Shown piece by piece: positions 1 to 10,676 of a DNA stretch of 64,000 nt. The notes below the pieces were generated by a model. The model did not search any database. It worked only from the letters and a program-made list of their open reading frames with translations, and was not told the origin of the DNA. The translations under genes and the position numbers were made by a program. Position 1 is the stretch's first letter, and each line of letters opens with the position of its first letter. Source of the stretch: Levilactobacillus enshiensis (GTDB taxonomy: Bacteria > Bacillota > Bacilli > Lactobacillales > Lactobacillaceae); the NCBI RefSeq assembly GCF_007115095.1, contig NZ_SULH01000014.1:41615-105614 (forward strand). The letters run 5' to 3'.

Positions 1-94
1 GTAACTTGTCGAAGCGTTCAACCAATGCGGTCTTAGCGGCATCGTCAAGGTCTGGACGAATGATGTAGGTGATTTCGTATTTAGTAGTTTCCAT
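1..94 (-). CDS. rpsF: 30S ribosomal protein S6, N-terminal part (cut by window edge)
   Basis: The minus strand reads [18 protein letters not shown] and continues off the left edge; this is the typical start of bacterial S6, which binds 16S rRNA together with S18 in the small-subunit platform. Only about 31 residues are visible. The ATG (92-94) has a strong AAGGAGG site about 9 bases upstream. In this family rpsF normally heads an rpsF-ssb-rpsR operon, whose remainder would lie outside the window. A well-formed promoter and a leader hairpin lie upstream. Confidence 0.93.
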   Translation of the reverse strand, partial: METTKYEITYIIRPDLDDAAKTALVERFDKL

Positions 95-122
95 GAATGT
101 TACACCTCCTTATGGACTTCAG

Positions 123-144
123 GCCCCCGCTGCAATGCGGAAGC
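123..144 (-). promoter_or_regulatory. Leader hairpin of rpsF, possible S6:S18 autoregulatory RNA
   Basis: In the roughly 85-base rpsF leader the minus strand folds into a GC-rich hairpin (GC-TT-CCGC, loop ATTGCA, GCGG-GG-GC) just upstream of the Shine-Dalgarno. Many bacteria control rpsF with a leader RNA containing a CCG bound by the S6:S18 complex. The location and the CCG fit that class, but the match was judged by eye only. Confidence 0.35.
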
Positions 145-185
145 AAGGAGAGACACTAGCGTAAGCCAGATACTCACAAGCTAGT

Positions 186-214
186 AGTATAGCATATATC
201 TAAAACTTAAGCAA
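186..214 (-). promoter_or_regulatory. rpsF promoter
   Basis: On the minus strand TTGCTT (-35, 209-214) and TATACT (-10, 186-191) are separated by exactly 17 bases, giving a sigma-A promoter about 90 bases upstream of the rpsF start codon. Confidence 0.7.
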
Positions 215-310
215 ATCGGGGCCGACCGACGGAATATTGCCTACGCTATACAGTTAACTCCGCAAAACGGCCGTGAATATTTTTTTAGTGACGCAATTTT
301 TTTAATTCAT

Positions 311-1099
311 TTAGCCGAACGCGGGGTGCCCGGTCGCCGCGTAGGTTGCCAGTAAGGCAAAATCATCTACCAATCGCGCTGAAGTCTGCTGTTGAATCGC
401 CCAGTTGACGCCCTCCTGCAAAATCTGCCCAGCTAGCTTGGCCTGCCCCCGCCGAAACAGCGTTGCAGCATACAGATAATAGACCGTCCCCAGCGCATCG
501 TGACCATCGAGTACGCGTGCCTCGCGAATCATGTTCACCGCCAAAGTGAACCCCGCATCATCCTGGCGACCAGCCCAGGCATCAACATAGTTCTGCGTCG
601 CCAACGTGACTAATTCCAACGACTGGTACTGCCGGGGGCGTTGCGGCGTCATCAATGCCAGCGCCGTTTGAAAATAACGACTGGCCCGAACCGCATCCCC
701 CGTGGCCTGAAACACACTGCAGCCGTAGTAGTAATAGTAGACCTGCAGATCCCGGTCCGTCCGTAACGTAGCTAGCCGGTCGTGGTTGTCCAAATAGGCC
801 ATGAGCTTAACGGACTGTTGCCGCTGTGCCAACGTCTCCACCCGCCGGCTAAAAGTCAGCTGGCGGCGCATCACGTACCCGGTCTGAATCAGTTGTTGCA
901 AGGGGAGCTTTAGGCGCTGACAGAGGGCCGTTAACAGGGCCGGGGTCGGTAGCATCTGGCCCGCCTCAATGGCCTGCAGCTGGCCAACGGGGCACACCCC
1001 CGTTGCCAACTCTGCCAGACTGATTCCCCGTTGTTGCCGTTCGCACTGTAACTGGTGGCCTAAGCAACTCACCAGCGCCGAAAAGTCCTCATTTGTCAC
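311..1099 (-). CDS. XRE-type helix-turn-helix regulator with alpha-helical C-terminal domain
   Basis: The protein has 262 residues. Residues about 10-66 form a Cro/CI-type helix-turn-helix (GISLAELATGV...LQAIEAGQMLPTPALLTALCQRL). The remainder is helical and resembles the TPR-like C-terminal half of Rgg/PlcR-type regulators, so peptide sensing is possible. The start is GTG at 1097-1099 with a GGGGGAAG site upstream. No short pheromone-like open frame was found on either side. It stands alone between gyrA and rpsF, and a palindrome over its promoter suggests autoregulation. Target genes are unknown. Confidence 0.75.
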   Translation of the reverse strand: MTNEDFSALVSCLGHQLQCERQQRGISLAELATGVCPVGQLQAIEAGQMLPTPALLTALCQRLKLPLQQLIQTGYVMRRQLTFSRRVETLAQRQQSVKLMAYLDNHDRLATLRTDRDLQVYYYYYGCSVFQATGDAVRASRYFQTALALMTPQRPRQYQSLELVTLATQNYVDAWAGRQDDAGFTLAVNMIREARVLDGHDALGTVYYLYAATLFRRGQAKLAGQILQEGVNWAIQQQTSARLVDDFALLATYAATGHPAFG

Positions 1100-1141
1100 A
1101 CTGCTTCCCCCCTGCTATCCCCTAGATGTTAGTTAATTCCT

Positions 1142-1187
1142 AAGATAGCAGAGTTAATCATTTAAGTAAATGGGATAAACCATTTAC
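1142..1187 (-). promoter_or_regulatory. Promoter and palindromic operator of the XRE regulator
   Basis: On the minus strand TTTACT (1165-1170) and TATCTT (1142-1147) are spaced by 17 bases. The perfect inverted repeat GTAAATGG (1166-1173), 6-base gap, CCATTTAC (1180-1187) covers the -35 hexamer, a layout typical of an autorepressor operator. The assignment to this regulator is inferred. Confidence 0.5.
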
Positions 1188-1273
1188 AATTAAATTGATA
1201 TTAGTTTGTTCATGTAAACGGTTCAATTCAGCTGACCATCGCCGGCTGCTGGCAGCACCCATTGACTAACCCG

Positions 1274-1315
1274 CAAAAAAAACGGGGGCTACCATCGCTG
1301 GCAACCACCCGTTTT
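1274..1315 (-). terminator. Rho-independent terminator after gyrA
   Basis: The minus strand has AAACGGG paired with CCCGTTT (1280-1286 with 1308-1314), followed by an uninterrupted run of T residues (1275-1280). It lies 16 bases beyond the gyrA stop codon. Confidence 0.75.
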
Positions 1316-1330
1316 TCATCATTAATTTTT

Positions 1331-3901
1331 TTAATCTTCAGTGTTGTCGCTATCGCTAGCAGCATCGGTATCGTCAGAGACGACCGGCGCCGATTCGGCG
1401 GTGCCATCGTCACTTGCTGCCGGGGCATCCCCGTCAGCCGGTGCGGTCTCATCCGCCGTCTCGTCTTCCTTAGCCACCTTGGCCATCGTGGCCACGGCGG
1501 TATCGTCATTCAACCGAATCAGGTGGACCCCTAAGGTTGCCCGCCCGGTCTCGGAAACGTCGGCGACGCTAAAGCGAATCATGACACCCTTGTTGGTGAC
1601 CAACATGATGTCTTCATCACCGTCAACCGTGGTCAAACCAGCCAGTGGCCCGTTCTTCTCACTCACGTTAACGGTCTTGATTCCTTTACCACCACGTCCC
1701 TTGATAGGGTACTCGCTGGCAGCTGTTTGCTTCCCATAACCCTTTTCGGAAATGACAAACACGTGGCTGTCCGGCTTGAGGACACTGGCGCCAATGACGT
1801 AGTCGCTGTCACGCAGCCGGATCCCGCGGACCCCAGTTGCTGAACGACCCATTGAGCGCACGTCTTCAGCCGCAAAGCTAACGGCGTAACCCAGGTGCGT
1901 CCCGATGATCATGTTCGCTTGGGCATTGATAATGTCCACGTCGATCAGCTCATCGTCATCCTTCAAGTTGATGGCCTTCAGACCATTGCTCCGGATGTTG
2001 GCAAATTCATCGACTGGCGTCCGTTTGACCGTCCCCTGAACCGTTGTGAAGAATAGGTCCCGGTTGGCGTTTTCGCCCGGATTAGCGACGTTGATCACGG
2101 CTTGAACGTGCTCGTTATTGTTGATCCCCAGCAAGTTGATCACTGGAATTCCCTTGGCCGTTCGCCCGTATTCAGGGATTTCGTAGCCCTTCATCCGGTA
2201 AACTTTCCCGGTGTTGGTGAAGAACAGCAACATATCGTGAGTCGAGGTCGCCACGAGGTGTTCGATGAAATCATCATCGTGCACACCCATGCCTTGAACC
2301 CCTTTACCCCCACGGTTCTGTGCCTTGAACTCGGACGTTGGCAAGCGCTTGATGTAGCCGTTGTGGGTCAAAGAGACCACGACGTCTTCTTCAGCGATCA
2401 AGTCTTCGTCTTCCAAGCTCAACACTTCGCCGACCATTAATTCGGTCCGTCGCTTGTCGCCAAACTTGTTTTGGATTTCCAAAAGTTCTTGGTAGATGAT
2501 GTCCTGTTGACGTTCCTTGGATGCCAAGATTTCCTTGTAATCCTTGATGTTCGCCATGACATCGTTGTATTCCTTTTCGACCTTTTCGCGTTCCAAACCG
2601 GTCAGACGAACTAACCGCATGTCCAAAATGGCTTGTGATTGCTTGTCTGATAAGCTGTAGCGCGTCATCAACTCATTCTTCGCCACTTCAGCGGTCTCTG
2701 ACTGCCGAATAATGGTGATGATGGCGTCGATGTGGTCCAGCGCGATCCGCAACCCTTCCAGGATGTGGGCCCGGGCTTCGGCCTTCTTCAGTTCAAACGC
2801 GGTCCGCCGCCGGATAACTTCCAGCTGGAATTCCAAGTAGTACTGCAGAATTGGCTTCAGGCCCAGCACTTTAGGCGCGCCGTTGACGATGGCCAGCATG
2901 TTGATCCCAAAGGAGGTCTGCATCAAGGTCATCTTGTATAAGTTGTTTAAAATGACTTCGGCACTGGCATCGCGACGAACATCGACCACGATCCGCATCC
3001 CCGTCCGGTCGGATTCATCGTTGACATCGGTGATGCCTTCAATGCGTTTGTCCCGGGCCAGTTCGGCGATCCGTTCGATCAATTTCGCCTTGTTGACCAT
3101 GTACGGAATTTCCGTGGCCACAATGCGTTGCTTGCCGTTCTTTTCTTCTTCGATGTCGACCTTCGCCCGCAAAGTAATGGTACCCTTACCGGTCTCGTAA
3201 GCCCGCCGAATCGCGGCCTTACCCATCACAATTCCCCCAGTAGGGAAATCGGGGCCCGGCAAAGCTTCCATCAAGTCAGCTAACGTGGCATCGGGGTTCT
3301 TCATCAAAATGTGCAGGGCACTGATGACTTCCGTCAGGTTGTGCGGCGGAATGTTCGTGGCCATCCCCACGGCGATCCCGGAAGCCCCGTTAACTAACAG
3401 GTTCGGGAAACGCGATGGCAAGACCACGGGTTCTCTTTCGGACCCATCGTAGTTATCTTGAAAGTCAATCGTGTCCTTGTTGATATCCCGGAGCATTTCC
3501 ATCGCCACTTTGCTCAGGCGTGCTTCGGTATACCGCATGGCAGCGGCGCCGTCACCATCGACGGAGCCAAAGTTCCCGTGACCATCCACTAACATGTAGC
3601 GGTACGAGAAGTCTTGTGCCATCCGCACCATGGATTCATACACCGCAGAATCTCCATGTGGATGGTATTTACCCAAGACATCCCCGACCACTCTGGCTGA
3701 TTTCCGGAATGGCTTGTCGGGGGTGATCCCAAGTTCATGCATATCGTACAAAATCCGGCGGTGGACTGGCTTTAAACCATCCCGCACGTCCGGTAACGCC
3801 CGCTGAACAATCACACTCATCGCGTAATCCAGGAAGGATGTGCGCATCGTTTGTGAAAGGTCAACGTCGGTGATTCGACTTAAATAATCTTGATCAGCCA
3901 A
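1331..3901 (-). CDS. gyrA: DNA gyrase subunit A
   Basis: This is the 856-residue DNA-breaking and rejoining subunit of gyrase, which adds negative supercoils as an A2B2 complex. The N-terminal domain carries the family signature ([20 protein letters not shown]), the quinolone-determining segment [19 protein letters not shown] with the unmutated Ser, and the active-site Tyr in MRYTEARL. The C-terminal beta-pinwheel has the GyrA-box segment [13 protein letters not shown]. The last 50 residues are a very acidic, Asp/Glu/Ala-rich tail. The start is TTG at 3899-3901 behind GGAGGG. The gene lies 31 bases after gyrB and is probably co-transcribed with it. Confidence 0.97.
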   Translation of the reverse strand: MADQDYLSRITDVDLSQTMRTSFLDYAMSVIVQRALPDVRDGLKPVHRRILYDMHELGITPDKPFRKSARVVGDVLGKYHPHGDSAVYESMVRMAQDFSYRYMLVDGHGNFGSVDGDGAAAMRYTEARLSKVAMEMLRDINKDTIDFQDNYDGSEREPVVLPSRFPNLLVNGASGIAVGMATNIPPHNLTEVISALHILMKNPDATLADLMEALPGPDFPTGGIVMGKAAIRRAYETGKGTITLRAKVDIEEEKNGKQRIVATEIPYMVNKAKLIERIAELARDKRIEGITDVNDESDRTGMRIVVDVRRDASAEVILNNLYKMTLMQTSFGINMLAIVNGAPKVLGLKPILQYYLEFQLEVIRRRTAFELKKAEARAHILEGLRIALDHIDAIITIIRQSETAEVAKNELMTRYSLSDKQSQAILDMRLVRLTGLEREKVEKEYNDVMANIKDYKEILASKERQQDIIYQELLEIQNKFGDKRRTELMVGEVLSLEDEDLIAEEDVVVSLTHNGYIKRLPTSEFKAQNRGGKGVQGMGVHDDDFIEHLVATSTHDMLLFFTNTGKVYRMKGYEIPEYGRTAKGIPVINLLGINNNEHVQAVINVANPGENANRDLFFTTVQGTVKRTPVDEFANIRSNGLKAINLKDDDELIDVDIINAQANMIIGTHLGYAVSFAAEDVRSMGRSATGVRGIRLRDSDYVIGASVLKPDSHVFVISEKGYGKQTAASEYPIKGRGGKGIKTVNVSEKNGPLAGLTTVDGDEDIMLVTNKGVMIRFSVADVSETGRATLGVHLIRLNDDTAVATMAKVAKEDETADETAPADGDAPAASDDGTAESAPVVSDDTDAASDSDNTED

Positions 3902-3932
3902 ATTTTTTACCCTCCGTTCTTCCCGTTACACG

Positions 3933-5879
3933 TTAAACATCAAGGTCAGCAAAGGTCGCGTTTTCCTCGATAAATTGCCGGCGGGGCGCCACTTTATCAC
4001 CCATCAACATGCTGAAGACTTGATCAGCATTGATGGCGTCTTGCGCGTCGACCCGTAAGAGCCGCCGGTTTTCAGGATCCATGGTCGTTTCCCAAAGCTG
4101 TTCCGCGTCCATTTCCCCTAACCCTTTGTACCGTTGAATCTGTGGTTTCGGTGCAGGGGCCAGCTTGCCGAGTAACTCTTTCAACTCATCGTCAGAATCC
4201 AGGTAACGTTGGAACTTCCCTTGGCGTACCCGGTAAAGTGGTGGGCAGGCAATGTAAACGAACCCGGCATCCAGCAATGGCCGCATGTAACGGTAGATCA
4301 GCGTCAACAACAACGTCCGAATGTGGGCGCCATCGACATCGGCATCAGTCATAATAATCAGCTTATGGTAGTTGGCCTTGGCAACGTCGAAATCGTCACC
4401 AAACCCGGTCCCCATGGCGGTAAACATCGACCGAATTTCTTCATTGGCTAAGATCCGGTCCATTGAGGCCTTCTCCACGTTCAAAATCTTCCCCCGAATT
4501 GGCAAGATGGCTTGTGTCAGCCGCGAACGGCCTTGCTTAGCCGACCCACCGGCGGAATCCCCTTCGACAATAAACAATTCGGAGATTTCGGGGTCCTTAG
4601 ACGTGTTATCGGCCAATTTCCCAGGGAGGTTACTGATTTCGAGTCCGCTCTTCTTCCGCGTTACTTCCCGCGCCCGCTTTGCAGCGACCCGCGCTTTGGA
4701 AGCCAGCGTCCCTTTGTCCACAACTTTGCGGGCAATATCCGGGTGCTCCATCAAGTAACGCATGAAGTGGTCGGCAAACGTATGGTCCACGGCCGTCCGG
4801 GCATCGGAGTTCCCTAACTTGGTCTTGGTTTGACCTTCAAATTGTGGGTCCGGGTGCTTGACGGAAACGACCGCCGTTAACCCTTCACGAACGTCATCCC
4901 CGGTCAGGTTAGGCTCGTTATCCTTCATCAGCTTGTTTTGACGCGCGTAGTCGTTTACGACCCGCGTCAAGGCCCGTTTGAACCCTTCCTCATGCGTCCC
5001 ACCTTCGTAGGTGTGGATGTTGTTGGTAAAGGTCAACAGGTTGTTGTGATAATCATCGGTATACTGTAAGGCCACTTCAACGGTGATGCCATTTTCTTGG
5101 CCCTCAACGTAGATTGGTGGTTCGAACAGTGTCGTTTTATTTTCGTTTAAGTAGTCAACGTAGTGGCGAATCCCACCTTCATACAGGAAATCCTCTTCCG
5201 TTGGCTTTTCCGGCCGTTCGTCACGAATCGTGATGCGAAGGCCCTTGTTCAAGAAAGCCAGTTCACGGATCCGGGTGGTCAACGTCTTAATGTCAAACGT
5301 CGTTGTTTCCCGGAAGATATCTGGATCCGGCAGGAAGTGGACGATGGTCCCGTGACGATCTGGATCAAGGCCCTCTTCGGCAACGTACATCGGCGTCTTG
5401 ACGTGGCCGTGGTCAAAGGCAATGGCGTAACGCTTGCCCCCCCGAATAACTTGGACTTCCAAGTGGGTCGACAACGCGTTAACGACGGATGCCCCCACCC
5501 CATGAAGACCACCGGAGACTTTGTACCCGCCACCGCCGAATTTACCACCGGCATGCAGGATCGTGTAGACCGTTTCCAAAGCGGGTTTCCCCGTCTTCTT
5601 CTGAATGTCCACAGGAATTCCCCGTCCGTTATCGGTTACGGTGATACTGTTGTCCTTTTCGACCGTCACGTGAATCACATCGGCAAAGCCCGCTAAGGCC
5701 TCATCGATCCCGTTATCAACAATTTCCCAGACCAAATGGTGCAGACCTTGGGCGCTGGTCGAGCCAATGTACATCCCCGGACGCTTCCGGACCGCTTCCA
5801 AGCCTTCTAGGACTTGAATTTGACTGGCATCGTATTCCCGGGCTTGTTCTGCTTTGGTTTCGTGTTCGTAATCAGCCAC
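3933..5879 (-). CDS. gyrB: DNA gyrase subunit B
   Basis: This is the 648-residue ATPase subunit of gyrase. The N-terminal GHKL ATPase domain shows [20 protein letters not shown] and the glycine-rich lid [22 protein letters not shown]. The C-terminal TOPRIM domain has [17 protein letters not shown] and the metal-binding [15 protein letters not shown], followed by QRYKGLGEM. The start is GTG at 5877-5879. Its AAAGGAGG site lies inside the last codons of recF, and only 3 bases separate the two genes, so translation is likely coupled. Length and motifs are normal for the family. Confidence 0.97.
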   Translation of the reverse strand: MADYEHETKAEQAREYDASQIQVLEGLEAVRKRPGMYIGSTSAQGLHHLVWEIVDNGIDEALAGFADVIHVTVEKDNSITVTDNGRGIPVDIQKKTGKPALETVYTILHAGGKFGGGGYKVSGGLHGVGASVVNALSTHLEVQVIRGGKRYAIAFDHGHVKTPMYVAEEGLDPDRHGTIVHFLPDPDIFRETTTFDIKTLTTRIRELAFLNKGLRITIRDERPEKPTEEDFLYEGGIRHYVDYLNENKTTLFEPPIYVEGQENGITVEVALQYTDDYHNNLLTFTNNIHTYEGGTHEEGFKRALTRVVNDYARQNKLMKDNEPNLTGDDVREGLTAVVSVKHPDPQFEGQTKTKLGNSDARTAVDHTFADHFMRYLMEHPDIARKVVDKGTLASKARVAAKRAREVTRKKSGLEISNLPGKLADNTSKDPEISELFIVEGDSAGGSAKQGRSRLTQAILPIRGKILNVEKASMDRILANEEIRSMFTAMGTGFGDDFDVAKANYHKLIIMTDADVDGAHIRTLLLTLIYRYMRPLLDAGFVYIACPPLYRVRQGKFQRYLDSDDELKELLGKLAPAPKPQIQRYKGLGEMDAEQLWETTMDPENRRLLRVDAQDAINADQVFSMLMGDKVAPRRQFIEENATFADLDV

Positions 5880-5882
5880 TGC

Positions 5883-7037
5883 CTAATCCTCCTTTGTTGC
5901 CGAATCCCCCGTTGCAGGCGATTCATCGGCCACCACGGCCCCGTTTTCGACATGAAAAATGGTTGGGTCCTTGATCAGCTGGCGGGTGATCCCGCTCAAA
6001 CTGGTGGTGGTAATAAACGTTTGTACCTTGTCCTGAATCGCCGTCAGTAAATGTGTCTGGCGCGCATCGTCCAGTTCAGAAAGTACGTCATCAAGTAATA
6101 AGACCGGATATTCACCGGTCTCTTCTTTCATCAGGTCAATTTCAGCGAGCTTGACGCTCAACGCCGTGGTCCGCTGTTGTCCCTGCGAGCCAAACGTCTG
6201 GACGTTCTTGCCGTTGACCTGAAAATGCAGGTCGTCGCGGTGAGGACCAACCAGAGTCGTCCCCTGATAGAGCTCCTTGTCGCGCTGCTTGGTGTAGAGG
6301 GCCGTTAACGCATCGCAAATGGTCTTGGCGTCCGTCAATTGGTCGTCAGGCACCTGCGTCGCGTAGTGGAACGTCAACTCCTCGCGCTGTTGTGAAATCT
6401 CAGCGTGAATCGTCTGGGCCCAGTGCTCAAGCTTCCGTAACATCGTCAGTCGAGCCATGATAATTTCCGCCCCGTAAGCCGCTAATTGATCGGACAGGAC
6501 AGACAAAAAAAGGAGGTCCTTTTTTTGCTTGTGCTGTAAGTCCTTCAAGTAGTGGTTCCGTTGTTTCAATAAGGTCCGATACTGACTGAGGTTATAGAGG
6601 TAACGGGGATTCATCTGCCCGAATTCCATGTCCATGAAGCGCCGCCGCACAGCGGGAGCACCCTTGACGATGGCTAAATCTTCCGGAGCAAACAGGATCA
6701 CGTTGAGCTGTCCCACGTACTGGGAGAGCCGCGCTTGTTCCAAGTGATTGACCTTGGCCCGTTTCCCTTGCCGCGAAAAAGTGAGCTCTAACGGCACCGT
6801 GCCGGCAGATTTAACCACGCGGCCACTCACCTTGGCCGTTTTGGCCTGCCAATTGACCAGATCATGATCATTGGCGGTTCGGTGACTGCGGGTTAACGCC
6901 AGCACGTAGATTGCCTCTAATAAATTGGTCTTGCCCTGCGCATTTTCCCCCAATAAGACGTTGATCCCTTGACCTAACTGAAGATCCGCGTCCTGGTAAT
7001 TACGAAAATGCTGCAGCTGCAACTCTTGCAAATACAT
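5883..7037 (-). CDS. recF: DNA replication and repair protein RecF
   Basis: This 384-residue SMC-like ATPase acts with RecO and RecR to load RecA at single-strand gaps. The Walker A motif is [15 protein letters not shown] near residue 33. The ABC-type signature region ([17 protein letters not shown]) and the Walker [17 protein letters not shown] are near the C-terminus. The last residues are a short acidic tail. Its ATG shares one base with the yaaA stop codon (TAATG), showing tight coupling in the yaaA-recF-gyrB-gyrA operon. Confidence 0.96.
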   Translation of the reverse strand: MYLQELQLQHFRNYQDADLQLGQGINVLLGENAQGKTNLLEAIYVLALTRSHRTANDHDLVNWQAKTAKVSGRVVKSAGTVPLELTFSRQGKRAKVNHLEQARLSQYVGQLNVILFAPEDLAIVKGAPAVRRRFMDMEFGQMNPRYLYNLSQYRTLLKQRNHYLKDLQHKQKKDLLFLSVLSDQLAAYGAEIIMARLTMLRKLEHWAQTIHAEISQQREELTFHYATQVPDDQLTDAKTICDALTALYTKQRDKELYQGTTLVGPHRDDLHFQVNGKNVQTFGSQGQQRTTALSVKLAEIDLMKEETGEYPVLLLDDVLSELDDARQTHLLTAIQDKVQTFITTTSLSGITRQLIKDPTIFHVENGAVVADESPATGDSATKED

Positions 7038-7264
7038 TATTCACCCTGCTTTGAGCGTATAACAAACGAGCCTGCATCAGGAACATCCACCGTATCGTTA
7101 GGATACAGCTTACGACCCCGTCGATCATCTGGCTCGTCGTTGACCTTCACGGTGTTTTCCCGCAAATACCACTTGGCTTGACCGCCAGTACTGATAACGG
7201 CTTCTTCCTTGAGCATCTGGCCCAAAGTGATGTAGGGCGTGTCAATGAAAACTTCTTTTTTCAC
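7037..7264 (-). CDS. yaaA: S4-domain RNA-binding protein YaaA
   Basis: This 75-residue protein is a single S4 RNA-binding fold ([51 protein letters not shown]). It is always found between dnaN and recF in Firmicutes. A role in ribosome or RNA metabolism is presumed, but the exact target is unknown. It starts with GTG (7262-7264) behind AAGGGG and overlaps recF by one base. It is the first gene of the operon, and a TATAAT box lies about 30 bases upstream. Confidence 0.9.
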   Translation of the reverse strand: MKKEVFIDTPYITLGQMLKEEAVISTGGQAKWYLRENTVKVNDEPDDRRGRKLYPNDTVDVPDAGSFVIRSKQGE

Positions 7265-7860
7265 AATTTCACCCCTTAATTTTCTTCTCTTATATTATAC
7301 CGCTTTTTACGGCAAAGGTACAGATTAACCACCTTATTTTTGCGTTCTCAGCCAATCTGACCCCTTCCTGATATTTTTGGTAAAAATGCTGTAAATTTGC
7401 TCAGAATTAAAATAAGCGGCATTCTGGCGAAAAACGGCTGTTTTTGACCACAAAGTCAGCAATCATCCGATTTTCCTGAAAATCAGCTGCCATGTGCGCA
7501 CGCAAGTAACGAATTTCGTCCCAGATTTTACGTAGTTTTCACGAGTGCGGCGCGAAATGAAGGCGGTGAGAGCTAACCGTTTATTTATCACGGCAATGGC
7601 GCGTGGGACAAAAGGCGGTTAGTCAATGAGCATGAACGGCGTGTTTACGTTTTGGGTAAACATCTTCAAAACTGACGGTCCCTAACCGGCTATCGAAAAA
7701 TAACGGAACGTGGTTTTGGCAGCACGTGTCGCCGGTGACAGCTTGTGGTGCTTATGCTTTCCCCGAAAGTTATCCACAGTCGGCCACTTAAAAATTGCCG
7801 CAAAAAAACGCCCCCGCGTGACACTCGCGAAAGGCGTTTTTCATTTTCGTTAAAACCAGC
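7265..7860. other. 596-bp gene-free stretch between dnaN and yaaA
   Basis: It holds a TATAAT -10 box for yaaA on the minus strand (7294-7299) without a clear -35, one isolated perfect DnaA box TTATCCACA (7770-7778), and the dnaN terminator. No open frame with a ribosome binding site was found. In many relatives dnaN and yaaA are closer together, so this gap is longer than expected. Confidence 0.7.
7802..7841 (-). terminator. Terminator after dnaN
   Basis: On the minus strand AAAACGCC and GGCGTTTT pair around a GC-rich loop, followed by a T run. It lies 20 bases past the dnaN stop codon and separates dnaN from the yaaA-gyrA operon. Confidence 0.8.
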
Positions 7861-9000
7861 TTAGAACGTCCGCACTGGCGTGATCAGTTGAATAAAGTTA
7901 CTGGTATCTTCCGTTGGTACCAACGTAAATGGCCGCAACGCAGAGGTGAAGGCCACCCGAATCGTCGCTTGACCAAACGACCGTAGCGCATCCTTCATGT
8001 AGTCAGGGTTAAACGAAATTTCGAGGTCATCCCCCGTCAATTCCTTAGGCGCCAGGTCTTCTTCAACGTTCCCGACATCGGGGGAGTTACTGAAGATGGT
8101 GACGTGGTTGTCAGCTGGCGTCAACGTCAGCTTAACCACGTTATTGCGGGATTCATGCGACAACAGTGAGGCCCGTTCAACAGCTGCCAGCAATTCTGGC
8201 GCTTCGAATTCGACCGTGGTTGAAGCTTCCTTAGGGATCAACCGGGACGTATCTGGGTAATTCCCTTCCAGTAAGCGGGAGTAGAACGACGTGTCACCGA
8301 GTAAGAAGAGCACTTGGTTTTCGGAGAACTGCATCTTCACATCGCTATCATCGTCGCCGATCATTCGGGACAGTTCGGTCAAACTCTTCCCTGGAATGAT
8401 CACGTCAAACGTGGCATTGCTAGGCGTTGGGAGTTCGATTTGTCGTTGACTCAACCGGTGACTATCCGTGGCGACCGCCAAGAATTGGTTGTCCGCTAAG
8501 ACAAAGTGGACCCCGGTTAAGATTGGCCGACTCTCTTGATTGGAAACGGCAATAACCGTTTGGCTGATCAATTCCTTGAAGACGGCGCCAGAAAGGACAA
8601 CGGAATCTGCGGCATCGATCTCTGGTAAATGGGGATAGTTGTTGGCGTCTTGCCCGTTGATGTTAAAGGAAGCCGCCCCGGAAGTGATTTCGGTTTGGAA
8701 CCCATCTTTAACCGTCACGGTCAGTTCGCTTTCAGGTAACTTCTTAACGATTTCACCAAAGAAACGAGCGGTTAAGACGATTGAACCTGGTTCATCGATC
8801 GACAAACCGATATCGGGATCGTCTGCTTTGATCAACGTTTCAATTGAGATGTCGGCGTTGGACCCGGTTAGTAATAACCCAGCGTCACTGGCAACGATCT
8901 TTAATCCCGTCAATATGGGGATGGTCGTTTTGGATGAGATAGCCCGGGAGACATTGTTCAGTTCTTTAATGAACGCTGCCCGGTTGATGGTGAATTTCAT
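7861..9000 (-). CDS. dnaN: DNA polymerase III beta sliding clamp
   Basis: This 379-residue protein forms the dimeric ring that tethers the replicative polymerase to DNA. The three repeated clamp domains are recognisable (N-terminal MKFTINRAAFIKELNNVSRAISSKTTIPILTGLKI; central GVHFVLADNQFLAVATDSHRLSQRQ; C-terminal FNPDYMKDALRSF and the terminal QLITPVRTF). The ATG has AAGGAGTG upstream. It follows dnaA in the usual order, separated by the oriC segment with the unwinding site. Confidence 0.97.
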   Translation of the reverse strand: MKFTINRAAFIKELNNVSRAISSKTTIPILTGLKIVASDAGLLLTGSNADISIETLIKADDPDIGLSIDEPGSIVLTARFFGEIVKKLPESELTVTVKDGFQTEITSGAASFNINGQDANNYPHLPEIDAADSVVLSGAVFKELISQTVIAVSNQESRPILTGVHFVLADNQFLAVATDSHRLSQRQIELPTPSNATFDVIIPGKSLTELSRMIGDDDSDVKMQFSENQVLFLLGDTSFYSRLLEGNYPDTSRLIPKEASTTVEFEAPELLAAVERASLLSHESRNNVVKLTLTPADNHVTIFSNSPDVGNVEEDLAPKELTGDDLEISFNPDYMKDALRSFGQATIRVAFTSALRPFTLVPTEDTSNFIQLITPVRTF

Positions 9001-9317
9001 AGTTTGAACACTCCTTCGTGTGGTGCGCTATTTACTTAATTAAAAGAAAAAGACAGTAGCCGTAGTAGAGCGGTGTATTCTGTGGATAACTTTGAAGAAG
9101 GCCTTGTGTTACTAGCTTTTCCACCTGTGGATAACTTGTGGATAACTTTTAGCCTTTTTCTTTTTTATCCACACCTCAACTTTCTCCGTTGGTGTTCCGC
9201 CCGAGGAAAATCGGAGAAATCACCGTGCTAGCTTAATTTTATCATACGCCAGTTCGTCACAAAAAGATCGCCGCGAGCCCGTCTCGGTTAACCTTAGAGA
9301 CCCGGACGATTCTTTGT
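9001..9317. other. oriC: oriC, dnaA-dnaN segment: DnaA boxes, DnaA-trio-like tract, unwinding region
   Basis: Perfect DnaA boxes (TTATCCACA or complement) lie at 9081-9089, 9126-9134, 9137-9145 and 9165-9173. Reading the minus strand toward dnaN, the last box is followed by a GC-containing spacer. Then comes CTCTACTACGGCTACTGTC (complement of 9052-9070), which contains repeated TAC triplets like the DnaA-trio, and then an AT-rich stretch (about 9031-9050). This order (boxes, trio, AT-rich, dnaN) matches the basal unwinding system described in Bacillus subtilis. Confidence 0.8.
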
Positions 9318-10676
9318 TTATTGCTTCAACTCGTTGCGGAGGTTCTCGATATCTTTTTGGAGTTCGGGGTCCGTTTTGAGCGAAGCTGCAATCTTGTCGT
9401 AGGCGTGAATGACCGTGGTATGGTCCTTACCGCCAAATTCGTTCCCGATTCGCGGCAAGGAAGCTTCCGTCAGTTCTCGCGACAGGTACATGGCGATCTG
9501 CCGGGGCATGACGATCATTTTCTTGCGTTTCTTGCCCTTAAGGTCCTTTAGGGACACGTGGAAGTAGTCGGCCACCCGGTTTTGAATCACGGGGATCGTC
9601 ACAGCATCACTGGCGTTGATCAGATTCAAACTCTTGAGTGCTTCGGCGGCGAGATCAGTCGTGATCGGCTGACGCATCAGCTGATGGTAAGCTTGCACGC
9701 GGGCCAAGGCCCCTTCGAGTTCACGGACGTTAGAGTCGATCTGCCCGGCGATGTAGCTCAAGGTGTCGTCGGGGATGTCGATCTGATCGGCGTCCGCTTT
9801 GTTTCTAAGAATGGCGATTCGCGTCTCCAAGTCTGGTGGCGTGATATCAACCGAAAGACCCCAGACAAACCGCGAAACTAAACGGTCTTGCAGCTTAGGA
9901 ATCTCATTTGGTAGCCGGTCGGACGTCAACACGATTTGCTTGTTGTCGTCGTAGAGGGCATTAAATGTATGGAAGAACTCTTCTTGCGTTCCTTCCTTAT
10001 TAGCGAAGAACTGAATATCATCGACTAGCAGCAGATCAACGTTACGGTATTCCTGACGGAACTGCTCCTGCGTCCGGGTTTGAATCGCATTAATAAAGTC
10101 ATTCGTGAAGGCCTCGCTGGTGACGTATTTGATCTTGGTGTCCGGATGAGCTTCAAGCATTTTATTGCCGATCGCGTGCATCAAGTGGGTCTTACCCAAC
10201 CCAACGCCACCATAGAAGAAGAGTGGATTATACATCTTCCCCGGTTCTTCAGAGACGACCAAGGCCGCAGCATGGGCCATTTGGTTCCCTTTGCCGATGA
10301 CGAAAGTATCAAACGTGTAGCGGGGATTCAAGGCCGTTTCTTTCATAAAAGTTGGCGTTGGTTCCGCCATAGTCGTGGCGTCTAGCGTGCCGGCTTTGGC
10401 TTTAAGCGTGGCTTGTTGCTGGCGCTCGCCTTCTAGAATGAGATCAGGCTGAATATCTTCGTGAGTGGTTTGGTATGCGTATTCGATTAATTGCTGGTCC
10501 AAATGTTGGTTATTCCAGTAATCGCGATGCAGGGGTGATGGAAGTTCCAAAGTTAATTTGTTGCCGATTAAAGAGATCGGCTTGGCTGTTTCAATCCAAG
10601 TTGAATAGGTCGTTGGTGCGTAGTTGGCCTTGAACAACTGTTGGATGTCAGCCCACAAATCTGACATTTCTGGCAC
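9318..10676 (-). CDS. dnaA: Chromosomal replication initiator DnaA
   Basis: This 452-residue AAA+ protein binds DnaA boxes and opens oriC. Domain I is at residues 1-90, followed by a short linker. The AAA+ domain has Walker [17 protein letters not shown] and Walker [10 protein letters not shown]. The C-terminal domain IV carries the DnaA signature near residues 420-440 ([20 protein letters not shown]). The GTG start at 10674-10676 is preferred because GGGGGA sits 8 bases upstream, whereas the ATG three codons later would be too far from it. The last codon is followed closely by the oriC boxes. Confidence 0.97.
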   Translation of the reverse strand: MPEMSDLWADIQQLFKANYAPTTYSTWIETAKPISLIGNKLTLELPSPLHRDYWNNQHLDQQLIEYAYQTTHEDIQPDLILEGERQQQATLKAKAGTLDATTMAEPTPTFMKETALNPRYTFDTFVIGKGNQMAHAAALVVSEEPGKMYNPLFFYGGVGLGKTHLMHAIGNKMLEAHPDTKIKYVTSEAFTNDFINAIQTRTQEQFRQEYRNVDLLLVDDIQFFANKEGTQEEFFHTFNALYDDNKQIVLTSDRLPNEIPKLQDRLVSRFVWGLSVDITPPDLETRIAILRNKADADQIDIPDDTLSYIAGQIDSNVRELEGALARVQAYHQLMRQPITTDLAAEALKSLNLINASDAVTIPVIQNRVADYFHVSLKDLKGKKRKKMIVMPRQIAMYLSRELTEASLPRIGNEFGGKDHTTVIHAYDKIAASLKTDPELQKDIENLRNELKQ

